Origin: an uncultured Gammaproteobacteria bacterium
GTDB lineage: Bacteria; Pseudomonadota; Gammaproteobacteria; Pseudomonadales; Pseudohongiellaceae
DNA length: 38,258 nt
NCBI GenBank assembly: GCA_913060695.1
Contig: CAJXUA010000027.1
Coordinates: 1-38,258 of the forward strand
Direction of reading: 5' to 3'
A program made the position numbers and the translations under genes. A model generated the notes under the pieces. The model had not been told where the DNA came from. It saw only the letters and a list, made by a program, of their open reading frames with translations, and ran no database searches. Of this stretch, positions 31,540-38,258 are shown piece after piece. The number at the start of each line of letters is the position of its first letter. Within the stretch, counting starts at the first letter, position 1.

Positions 31540-32322
31540 CTATTGTGCGTCGTCTGCTTTCTCTTCTTCGGCCTCTTTCGCTTTCTGTCTGCGCTTGATC
31601 AGACGACCGAACACGATGCCAACTTCAAACAGCATCCACATGGGCAGTGCGAGCATCGACTGGGTAAAAGGGTCGGGCGGCGTCAATAGCATGCCGATGA
31701 CGAAACAGCCCACTACTACATAGGGGCGTTTCGAGGTCAGGTCTTCTGGCTCTACTATGCCAACCCAGATGAGAAGGAACACAGCGATTGGGATCTCGAA
31801 GGCTAGGCCGAAGGCGAAGAATATGGCTAGGGCAAAGCTCAAGAAACTATTGATGTCGGGGGTCACCATGATGCCCTCGGGGGCCACGGAGACGAAGAAG
31901 GCGAATACAAAACCGAACAGTACGTAATAGGCGAAGGCGATGCCGGCGTAGAACAGCAACACGCTAGAGATGAACAACGGTATCGCTAGTGCTTTCTCGT
32001 TCTGATAGAGGCCGGGGGCGATGAAGGACCATAGCTGATACAGAATATAGGGCGCGGCCAAGAACAGCGAAACATAGAAGGTAAGCTTGAACGGGGCGAA
32101 GAAGGGCGAGGTCGGGTCGATCGCGATCATGCCCATGTTCTCGGGCAGCACCGACATCAATGGTGTGGCCACGAAGGTGTAGATGTCGTTAGAGAAATAG
32201 AACAGCGATAAGAAGAGCAGCAGAATCGCGGCAAGCGATTTCATGATGCGGTCGCGTAGCTCGATTAGGTGGTCGACAATCGTCAGCTCGCCGCCGGAGC
32301 CATACTTAGGCTTATTACTCAT
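31540..32322 (-). CDS. tatC: Sec-independent translocase subunit TatC
   Basis: 260 aa, six TM segments. The N-terminal [16 protein letters not shown] and [15 protein letters not shown] landmarks and [20 protein letters not shown] near the last helix are standard TatC. It binds twin-arginine signal peptides. Overlaps tatB by 4 bases; last gene of the tatABC set. Confidence 0.97.
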   Translation of the reverse strand: MSNKPKYGSGGELTIVDHLIELRDRIMKSLAAILLLFLSLFYFSNDIYTFVATPLMSVLPENMGMIAIDPTSPFFAPFKLTFYVSLFLAAPYILYQLWSFIAPGLYQNEKALAIPLFISSVLLFYAGIAFAYYVLFGFVFAFFVSVAPEGIMVTPDINSFLSFALAIFFAFGLAFEIPIAVFLLIWVGIVEPEDLTSKRPYVVVGCFVIGMLLTPPDPFTQSMLALPMWMLFEVGIVFGRLIKRRQKAKEAEEEKADDAQ

Positions 32323-32933
32323 GAGCGGCGTCCGGAGTCTGTCTCATCGTCTAGTGAGGAGGTGGGGCGCAAACTGCCGCCAGTTACCTTCACTGTCTCC
32401 GAAGAAGGATTGTTATAGAAGTCTTCGACTGGGCCTTGTTTTACTTCCGGCTCCGTTGCCTCGGCAAGCTCTGTCTCTTCGCTTGCTGCGACACTAGGCT
32501 CTTCTGGCTCGTCGATGCTGGACGGGTCGTCAACAGGGGCGGCGGCGGGCTCTTTCGCCTTCGCTATTTTTGTTTCGACTTGCGTGGGCTTATCGGCCAC
32601 TGCGTCTTTTAGCTGGGCCTCTTCGTCCTTAAGTGTCTCGTTCACTTCTGTGTTGATGTTATCGATATTCTTGCGGGTATCTGCAAAGAGTTGGTCGGCC
32701 TTGCCCTTGGCCTTCTTCAAGTCAGAGAGGATGGACTCGTTGTGCAGCTGGCGCTTGATCTCGTCGGCGTTGATCTCTTTCTCGATCTCGCCCTTTACTT
32801 GATTGAAGCTGCGCTTGGCGCGGCCAATCCACAGCGTTGCCGTTCTGATTGCGCCGGGAAGTCGTTCTGGCCCGATGACAATCAGCGCCACAACGCTGAT
32901 CAACAACAGCTCCATGAAACCAATATCAAACAT
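32319..32933 (-). CDS. tatB: Sec-independent translocase subunit TatB
   Basis: 204 aa, at the long end for TatB. A single N-terminal TM ([20 protein letters not shown]) with the conserved GPERLPGAI hinge, an amphipathic helix, and a long acidic, Ala/Glu-rich tail (about 120-204) that is low-complexity. It is the partner of TatC in signal-peptide recognition. Sits between tatA and tatC. Confidence 0.95.
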   Translation of the reverse strand: MFDIGFMELLLISVVALIVIGPERLPGAIRTATLWIGRAKRSFNQVKGEIEKEINADEIKRQLHNESILSDLKKAKGKADQLFADTRKNIDNINTEVNETLKDEEAQLKDAVADKPTQVETKIAKAKEPAAAPVDDPSSIDEPEEPSVAASEETELAEATEPEVKQGPVEDFYNNPSSETVKVTGGSLRPTSSLDDETDSGRRS

Positions 32934-33002
32934 CCGTTACATCCGGCGTGAGGTGATTAAATAAGACAGGATAAATCCAATGACTCAGGCGTTTTGGCTG
33001 AA

Positions 33003-33245
33003 TCAATCTTTTGTGTCGGACTTCTCAGAGTTCATCGTCGTAGCGTTGGTAGCCTTCTTAACGCTGTCGTCTTCCTCTTCTTCGTCCTTGTCTTTGGCGT
33101 TGTCGTCCTTCATGGCACTCTTAAAGCCTTTCAGTGCGCCGCCTAAGTCGGAGCCAAGATTACGCAGCTTCTTCGTGCCAAACAACATCACGACGATTAC
33201 CAAGATGATGACTAGTTGCCAAATACCGATTCCACCTAAACCCAT
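33003..33245 (-). CDS. tatA: Sec-independent translocase subunit TatA
   Basis: 80 aa from ATG 33245, which has GGAGG six bases before it; an in-frame TTG four codons upstream overlaps that site and is unlikely. [20 protein letters not shown] is the TM, followed by [20 protein letters not shown], the TatA hinge and amphipathic helix, and an acidic tail. Forms the Tat pore. Confidence 0.96.
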   Translation of the reverse strand: MGLGGIGIWQLVIILVIVVMLFGTKKLRNLGSDLGGALKGFKSAMKDDNAKDKDEEEEDDSVKKATNATTMNSEKSDTKD

Positions 33246-33305
33246 TACTGCCTCCAAAAGACTTTGCTACGTGCGCGCAAGATGCGCCTAGTAGGGTCTG
33301 TTCTG

Positions 33306-33641
33306 TTACTTTGTTTGTGTTCGCGCTGCTTTTTCCACGTGCCCGGAAATATCGAAGCGCTTACGTAATTCCTCTAATACGTCCTCTGGGCCAAGCTCCA
33401 GATGACTCAACATCACTAGTGTGTGAAACCATAGGTCGGCAGTCTCTTTGACTACGGAATCGTCTGGCTTTGCACTATTGTAATCTTTGGCCGCGATGAT
33501 CGTTTCGGTGGCCTCTTCGCCCACTTTCTCGAGAATCTTGTTCAGACCCTTGTGGTGCAGGCTGGCAACATAAGACTCTGCCGCGTCGGCCTGCTTGCGC
33601 TGTTCCAGTATGCGCCCAAGTTCGATCAATATATCACTCAT
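33306..33641 (-). CDS. hisE: Phosphoribosyl-ATP pyrophosphatase
   Basis: 111 aa, MazG-type all-helical enzyme of histidine biosynthesis. [20 protein letters not shown] is the catalytic metal-binding Glu cluster, and [20 protein letters not shown] the second. Follows hisI; the two enzymes act consecutively and are separate genes here rather than the fused hisIE of enterics. Confidence 0.96.
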   Translation of the reverse strand: MSDILIELGRILEQRKQADAAESYVASLHHKGLNKILEKVGEEATETIIAAKDYNSAKPDDSVVKETADLWFHTLVMLSHLELGPEDVLEELRKRFDISGHVEKAARTQTK

Positions 33642-33680
33642 TTATGACTCGCTAGCTGTGCTGCTTAGGTGCGGCGACTT

Positions 33681-34103
33681 TTAGTGTGCCGCGCCGGAGT
33701 AAATCTCGTCGGGGTCTTTAAGCACCGGGTCGATCGTGAGCCAGTCATCGCCCTCGAGCTTGCGATAGAAGCAGCTCTCGCGGCCGGTATGACAGGCGAT
33801 GCCGCCCACTTGCTCGACCTGATAGCATACGGTGTCGCCATCGCAATCTAAGTAAACGCCATGTAGCTTCTGAATATGACCGGACTCTTCGCCCTTTCTC
33901 CACAGTTTGCTGCGCGATCGCGACCAATAGATGGCGCGGCCCTCGCTCACTGCCAAGGCCAAAGCCTCGCGATTTAACCATGCGTGGGTTAGTACCCGCC
34001 CGCTACGGTAGTCCTGTGTAATGACGGGCACAAGGCCTTCGTCGCTCCACTTCACTTGTTCTAACCAAGGGCTCTGAGAGCCTGTATCTGCTGCTACTTT
34101 CAT
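33681..34103 (-). CDS. hisI: Phosphoribosyl-AMP cyclohydrolase
   Basis: 140 aa. [21 protein letters not shown]-like sequence (here [20 protein letters not shown]), then [20 protein letters not shown] and [11 protein letters not shown], with the zinc- and magnesium-binding Cys/Asp residues. Opens the imidazole-precursor ring in histidine synthesis. Upstream of hisE, downstream of ubiB. Confidence 0.96.
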   Translation of the reverse strand: MKVAADTGSQSPWLEQVKWSDEGLVPVITQDYRSGRVLTHAWLNREALALAVSEGRAIYWSRSRSKLWRKGEESGHIQKLHGVYLDCDGDTVCYQVEQVGGIACHTGRESCFYRKLEGDDWLTIDPVLKDPDEIYSGAAH

Positions 34104-34121
34104 GCGCGCTAGTATGCTATG

Positions 34122-35762
34122 TCAGCGTCTAAAACACAAAAGGTAAACAGCGCCGCTGAGACTCACAATGCCCCATAGTGGCAGCATACTGAGGCTCTCG
34201 TTCAGTGGAGTGAGCAGCCCCACCACGCTCAGCGCCAATAGGCCAAGCCCTGCGGTTCTGTTCGATCGCTTGCGCGTTCTTTCTTGCTGTTGTTCTTGCT
34301 CGAGGCGCTCGCGCAGGTTCTCGTTGATCGTGCTGAGCTGCTGCGCCTGAGTCAGGGTATCGATCATCAGCTGCGGCAGATAGGGCAGCTGTTCTATCCA
34401 GTCCGGCACGTTCTCGCGTAGCGCCTTGATTAGGGTCTTTGGCTCCATGCGTCTACGCTGCCAGTTCTCGAGGAACGGCAGGGCCGTGGTCCACAGGTCT
34501 AACTCTGGGTACAGCTGGCGCCCTAGGCCTTCAACATTGAGTAGCGTCTTCTGTAGCAAGACCAAGGAGGGCTGCACTTCCATATTGAAGCGCCCCGCGG
34601 TGCGGAATAGCTGCACCAACAGGTAGCCGAAGGAGATGTCCTTCAGGGGTCTTTCGAATACGGGTTCGCACACGGCGCGCATGGCAGACTCGAACTCGTG
34701 CACCTTGGTGTCTCTGGGCACCCAACCGCACTCCACATGTAGCTCGGCAACCTTGCGATAGTCGCGCTTGAAGATGGCCAAGAGATTGCGTGCTAGGTAT
34801 TGCTGATCGTCGCGGCTCAGTGATCCGATGATGGCGCAGTCGATGGCGATGTATTGGGGGTTCTCTGGGCTATGCAGGGCCACGAAGATATTGCCGGGGT
34901 GCATGTCGGCATGGAAGAAGCTGTGGTTGAACACCTGGGTGAAGAAGATCTCCACGCCGGTCTCTGCTAGCTTCTTCAGATTCACGTTGCGTGCGGTTAG
35001 CGCGGCAATATCGGCCACGGGGGTGCCGTAGATGCGCTCCATCACCAGCATATTAGTGCGGCTGAACTCCCAATAGACTTTGGGCACATACAGCTGCGGG
35101 GAATGCTCGAAGTTGCGGCGTAACTGTGTGGCGTTGGCACCTTCGGCCAATAGGTTTAACTCGTCGAGGATGATTTTCTCGTAGTCGTCTACCACCTCGC
35201 GAGGGCGCAGGCGCTTGCCGTCGGGGAGGTAGCGCTCCACCATTCCCGCGATCCATTTCAAGACCTTGATGTCCTCGACAATGGTCTTCTCAATGCCGGG
35301 GCGTATTACCTTCACTACCACTTCGTCGCCATTGAGCAACTGGGCGCTATGCACTTGTGCCACCGAGGCTGATGCGAGTGACTGAGTATCTAAGCGCGCG
35401 AAGGCATTCTGCCAAGGCATGCCGAGGGCTGTCTCTACTAGCGTCTGAATTGTGGGTGAGTCGAAGCCTGGCACCTTGTCTTGCAGACCGGCCAGCTCGT
35501 CGGCCAGCTCGGGTGGCAGGAAGTCGCGGCGCGTAGATAGCAGCTGCCCAAACTTAATATAGATGGGTCCTAGCTCCTCTAGTGCCTGGCGCAGCCGCAG
35601 CTCGGGCGGCAATCTGCGCGTGGAGTGCAGGCACCAGGGTAGGCTCCATACGCCGAACATAAAGCCCGCGAGACCCTTTGCCCGCACATGGGGAGATATC
35701 TTGTCGAGCCTATAGCGCGCGGCGGTGTTAAGGAGTTTCAGGAGTCGAGGGATGTGGGACAC
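34122..35762 (-). CDS. ubiB: Ubiquinone biosynthesis protein UbiB (ABC1/ADCK-type kinase)
   Basis: 546 aa. The KxGQ motif (IYIKFGQLLSTRRDFLP), the Ala-rich loop SLASASVAQVHSA, catalytic HADMHPGNIF and the metal-site AIDCAIIGS (DCA, a DCG variant in place of DFG) are visible. The C-terminus has two TM segments (LGLLALSVVGLLTPL, LWGIVSLSGAVYLL). Involved in coenzyme Q synthesis. First gene of a probable ubiB-hisI-hisE-tatABC transcription unit; spacing to hisI is 18 bases. Confidence 0.96.
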   Translation of the reverse strand: MSHIPRLLKLLNTAARYRLDKISPHVRAKGLAGFMFGVWSLPWCLHSTRRLPPELRLRQALEELGPIYIKFGQLLSTRRDFLPPELADELAGLQDKVPGFDSPTIQTLVETALGMPWQNAFARLDTQSLASASVAQVHSAQLLNGDEVVVKVIRPGIEKTIVEDIKVLKWIAGMVERYLPDGKRLRPREVVDDYEKIILDELNLLAEGANATQLRRNFEHSPQLYVPKVYWEFSRTNMLVMERIYGTPVADIAALTARNVNLKKLAETGVEIFFTQVFNHSFFHADMHPGNIFVALHSPENPQYIAIDCAIIGSLSRDDQQYLARNLLAIFKRDYRKVAELHVECGWVPRDTKVHEFESAMRAVCEPVFERPLKDISFGYLLVQLFRTAGRFNMEVQPSLVLLQKTLLNVEGLGRQLYPELDLWTTALPFLENWQRRRMEPKTLIKALRENVPDWIEQLPYLPQLMIDTLTQAQQLSTINENLRERLEQEQQQERTRKRSNRTAGLGLLALSVVGLLTPLNESLSMLPLWGIVSLSGAVYLLCFRR

Positions 35763-35905
35763 AGGTTAGGCCTTCAATACGCCAATGGAGCGTTTGGCTA
35801 TTGAGTAATGAGTAATTGTTTAAATATCAGGAGTTTACATTTGAGGCTGCAAGGGCTGGCAAAGATAGCACTAAGAGGCAGCGCCGACAAGGCTTGAGCG
35901 GCACT

Positions 35906-36739
35906 CTAGGCCTTGGGCAGGCAGAGCAGTTCCAGCTCTAGTGCGCGCAGTAATAGCCGCAGGCTAAGGGACGGAATCTCCTGCTCGGGGAAAGCCTCGG
36001 CCAGCGCCACACACAGACTGGCGAAATCTAGTTGTGCCTGCACGCCCTCAAGAAACACGGCCATCTCTGGGCGAATGATCTGAAACTGCATGCGCTGTTC
36101 TTGGCGTAGTACCAAGTAGTTAGGCAGTTTTGGCGAGGGGGTAGGCTCTATGCCGGTGATGGCAAAGCCCGTATTGCCCGGCTCGCCTCCTTGAGAGATG
36201 TAGTCCTGCATCAGGCGCCAATACTGCTCCAGATCGAAACGGCTATAGAACATGGCCCAGTCTTGTTTAGCCTGCCAGCGCATCGCGGGCCAGTCGTCCT
36301 GGGGAAGTGCCTGCAGCTGCGCGAGGGTATAGGGTGTCTCGTCGACCTTGTCGAACAACAAGGTAAGTAAGCTCTCTAGCTGCACGATGTCGGCAACCGC
36401 GGGCAGCCCTGCGAAACTGGGGTGTTCGCTCACATAAGTATGTAAGCGTTCGCCAACTCTGTGTATGGGGCCATTGCGAGGTGGGTAGGCGCCCATATAG
36501 CCGATCCATAGGCGGGTATAGAGATCCCGGCCGAGGGTGTGGAACAGCACGGGGAAAAGGGCGCTGGAGACCTCTACAAGGCGTTGATGGTAGGCGTTGT
36601 TATAGATGCCTAGTGCTTCGGCCTGGCTAATCTGGCTGTGGGGGGCAAGCAGGGCGGCGATCTCGTCGGCGTTCTGCTCCAGGTCTTGGGGTTTGCTAAT
36701 CCAAGCCCAGAATTGCGCCTGCTCCTGTTCCCAGTTCAC
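35906..36739 (-). CDS. BufC-like DUF2063 protein (MNIO partner)
   Basis: 277 aa. The N-terminal half (FWAWISKPQDLEQNADEIAA, IYNNAYHQRLVEVSSALFPV, YPPRNGPIHRVGERLHTYVS) is the HvfC/BufC domain that helps the MNIO enzyme recognise its peptide in known bufferin systems. The C-terminal half is a separate, less conserved domain. It overlaps bufB by ATGA. Last gene of the three-gene operon. Confidence 0.9.
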   Translation of the reverse strand: MNWEQEQAQFWAWISKPQDLEQNADEIAALLAPHSQISQAEALGIYNNAYHQRLVEVSSALFPVLFHTLGRDLYTRLWIGYMGAYPPRNGPIHRVGERLHTYVSEHPSFAGLPAVADIVQLESLLTLLFDKVDETPYTLAQLQALPQDDWPAMRWQAKQDWAMFYSRFDLEQYWRLMQDYISQGGEPGNTGFAITGIEPTPSPKLPNYLVLRQEQRMQFQIIRPEMAVFLEGVQAQLDFASLCVALAEAFPEQEIPSLSLRLLLRALELELLCLPKA

Positions 36740-37587
36740 GAGGCGTCTCGCTGGACAGCGGTGGAATTTCTATTGGCCAGAGCTTTCTCTTGCAGGTCGC
36801 GGGCCTGTTGTAACTCTTTTAGCAGTTCAGGAAACTCGGGGATGTGGTCGTCACGCTCTAATAATGTGGCAACCGGGCCGAAACGTGCGCAGGCATATCC
36901 GTATAGCTTCCACACATCGTCGCAGACCGGGTGGTCATGGGTGTCGATGATATGGGTCGTGTTGTTGGTGTGGCCGGCCAAATGGAACTGGCGGATCGCG
37001 CTAGGATTTAGCGCATCGACATAGGCGTAAGGATCTTGGCCCATATTGAAGGCAGAGACATAGACGTTGTTCACATCCAACAGGATCTCGCAGTCGGTGC
37101 GGGTCACTAAGGCATTGAGGAACTCGGGTTCGCTCATGGTGGCGGAGCGAAAGCCAATATAGAGCGAGGGGTTCTCGAGCACTATCTTGCGGCCAAGATA
37201 GTCTTGAATCTGCCCGACTTTGTCGGCGACGCGTTGCAGGCTGTGCTCGTTATAGGAGATGGGCAGAAGGTCGTGGGAGCTGAGGCCGTTGATGCCGGTC
37301 CAGCATAGGTGGTCGGACACCCACTCGGGCTCAGTCTCGGAAATTAGGGCCTTTAGCTGGGCAAGATAGTCCCAGTCTGGTGCCTCGTCGGTCCCGATAT
37401 TGAAGGAGAGACCATGCAAGACCACTGGGTAATCGGCGCGCACTTCGCGCAAGATGCTGCGCGGCCTGCCGCCGGGGGCTAGATAATTCTCGGTGATGAG
37501 TTCGAACCAGTCGACGCCGGCCGGGCGATTGCGCAGCACATAGTCGTAGTGAACGCTGCGCAGACCAATGCCATAGCCGAGCATCAC
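36736..37587 (-). CDS. BufB-like MNIO (DUF692) peptide-modifying enzyme
   Basis: 283 aa, TIM-barrel DUF692/MNIO. GYGIGLRSVHYDYVL, DWFELITENYL, VVLHGLSFNIG, DHLCWTG, IVLENPS, CEILLDVNNVYVSAFN and IRQFHLAGHTN contain the His/Asp/Glu residues that hold the di- or tri-iron centre. In studied systems this class converts Cys of the precursor into thiooxazole-type heterocycles that bind copper. Situated between the precursor gene and bufC. Confidence 0.94.
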   Translation of the reverse strand: MMLGYGIGLRSVHYDYVLRNRPAGVDWFELITENYLAPGGRPRSILREVRADYPVVLHGLSFNIGTDEAPDWDYLAQLKALISETEPEWVSDHLCWTGINGLSSHDLLPISYNEHSLQRVADKVGQIQDYLGRKIVLENPSLYIGFRSATMSEPEFLNALVTRTDCEILLDVNNVYVSAFNMGQDPYAYVDALNPSAIRQFHLAGHTNNTTHIIDTHDHPVCDDVWKLYGYACARFGPVATLLERDDHIPEFPELLKELQQARDLQEKALANRNSTAVQRDAS

Positions 37588-37615
37588 GAACTCCTAGGGC
37601 GCATTGAGGGCGCTA

Positions 37616-38068
37616 TTACAGCTCGGAGATTAGGTTGCCACCGAGCTTGCCGCATAGCTGCTCGGACAGGCTCATATCGCCAGTAGCGATGGCGACGAAG
37701 CCAATGCCATGGCATGTGTTTAGGCCGGCACAAGAGTCGTTGCCGTTGCCCTTACAAGCGCTGAAGGTGTTGCAGCTGAACAGGTCGTTGCAATAAGCCA
37801 CTTGCACGCCAGCCACTACTGGGGCCTGTGCCGCGGCAGAGATCGCGCCAATCTGAGTACCGCCAAGTTTATCGCAGAAGCTCTTGGAGACCATGGCGTG
37901 GCCGCTGGAGAAGGAGACTATGCTGCCGTCGGGGCTAAGGCCCTCGCACTGGCTGATCTTTACCGGCTCGGCGACACCATCTGCCTGAGTGCTAGCGCTA
38001 AAACTTGCTGAAGCAAGCAATAGTGCAGCGGCGGAAGAGGCGAGTTTCAAGCCATCGGTAGTTTTCAT
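37616..38068 (-). CDS. Bufferin-like Cys-rich secreted precursor peptide (BufA-type)
   Basis: 150 aa from ATG 38068, with AGGAG seven bases upstream. A signal peptide of about 30 residues (LKLASSAAALLLASASFSAS) leads to a mature part with eight cysteines. The middle block SCNTFSACKGNGNDSCAGLN then TCHGIGF resembles the Cys-x-GN-type core of BufA2 bufferins. It is flanked by two similar segments (SSGHAMVSKSFCDKLGG and ATGDMSLSEQLCGKLGG), an internal duplication. Probably periplasmic metal binding after modification by the MNIO enzyme 28 bases downstream; function by family inference. Confidence 0.82.
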   Translation of the reverse strand: MKTTDGLKLASSAAALLLASASFSASTQADGVAEPVKISQCEGLSPDGSIVSFSSGHAMVSKSFCDKLGGTQIGAISAAAQAPVVAGVQVAYCNDLFSCNTFSACKGNGNDSCAGLNTCHGIGFVAIATGDMSLSEQLCGKLGGNLISEL

Positions 38069-38126
38069 GCGGTTTCTCCTAATACAAATTCTGCTAAGTG
38101 CTAAACTCAAGCAGGCTACAGGCTTG

Positions 38127-38154
38127 ATTATCCTACTATGTGGCCGCAATACAA
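38127..38154 (-). promoter_or_regulatory. Candidate promoter of the bufferin operon
   Basis: On the minus strand TTGTAT (38154-38149) and GATAAT (38132-38127) are spaced by 16 bases, about 60 bases before the bufA ATG. Known bufferin operons can be under an ECF sigma factor, so this sigma-70-like reading is tentative. Confidence 0.35.
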
Positions 38155-38258
38155 GCGCCTGCGACACTATGTCACAAGCTGCTATCGCCTCAATCGTACC
38201 TATTCGCCTGCAGGGCAGGCTCCTGATATGGATTAACCTGTCAACTACTTGCGTTGGT

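Overview
The window reads as the chromosome of a gammaproteobacterium, probably marine. The evidence is the glnA-ntrB-ntrC nitrogen block with enterobacterial-type NtrC boxes, the ubiB-hisI-hisE-tatABC order, a rhodanese-tailed ThiI, BipA/TypA, and a bufferin operon. I cannot fix the genus. No rRNA, tRNA, CRISPR array or phage structural gene was seen.

Left core (1-14.3 kb): ntrC, ntrB and glnA lie on the minus strand. glnA has a near-textbook control region: a -24/-12 sigma-54 promoter and two NtrC boxes about 107 and 137 bp upstream of the predicted start. ntrB has its own box and a second -24/-12 element. Then come thiI (+), an RND efflux pump with its adaptor (-), trkH (+) and typA (+).

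Accessory block (14.3-29.8 kb): almost every gene is on the minus strand. The part nearest typA holds msrA, a GNAT gene, a GNAT remnant, two small NTF2-like genes, a MOSC gene, small membrane proteins, a lone FtsX-type permease and a DUF3010 gene. These are interspersed with GGGGTCAG-type palindromes and half-palindromes that often touch stop codons. From about 29.8 kb down to 21.8 kb lies an integron cassette array. Nine well-formed attC sites plus degenerate or half sites separate single-gene units. All sites point the same way (5'-TAACAA...GGCGTTA-3' on the minus strand), and no integron integrase is in the window, so this is a CALIN (cluster of attC sites lacking an integrase). Minus-strand cargo includes DUF2513, a zinc-ribbon protein, a P-loop kinase, a HEPN-like protein, a coiled-coil membrane protein, a secreted protein, a YciI-like protein and an FtsW/RodA-like membrane protein. 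Three toxin-antitoxin modules (CcdAB, VapBC, ParDE) are all inverted relative to the array. Palindromic elements sit inside or replace part of at least three attC sites, two of them at the equivalent position.

Right core (29.9-38.3 kb): pip and dtd (+) face tatC-tatB-tatA-hisE-hisI-ubiB (-). A complete bufferin-type operon, bufA-bufB-bufC (-), follows: a secreted Cys-rich peptide, an MNIO/DUF692 modifying enzyme and a DUF2063 partner.
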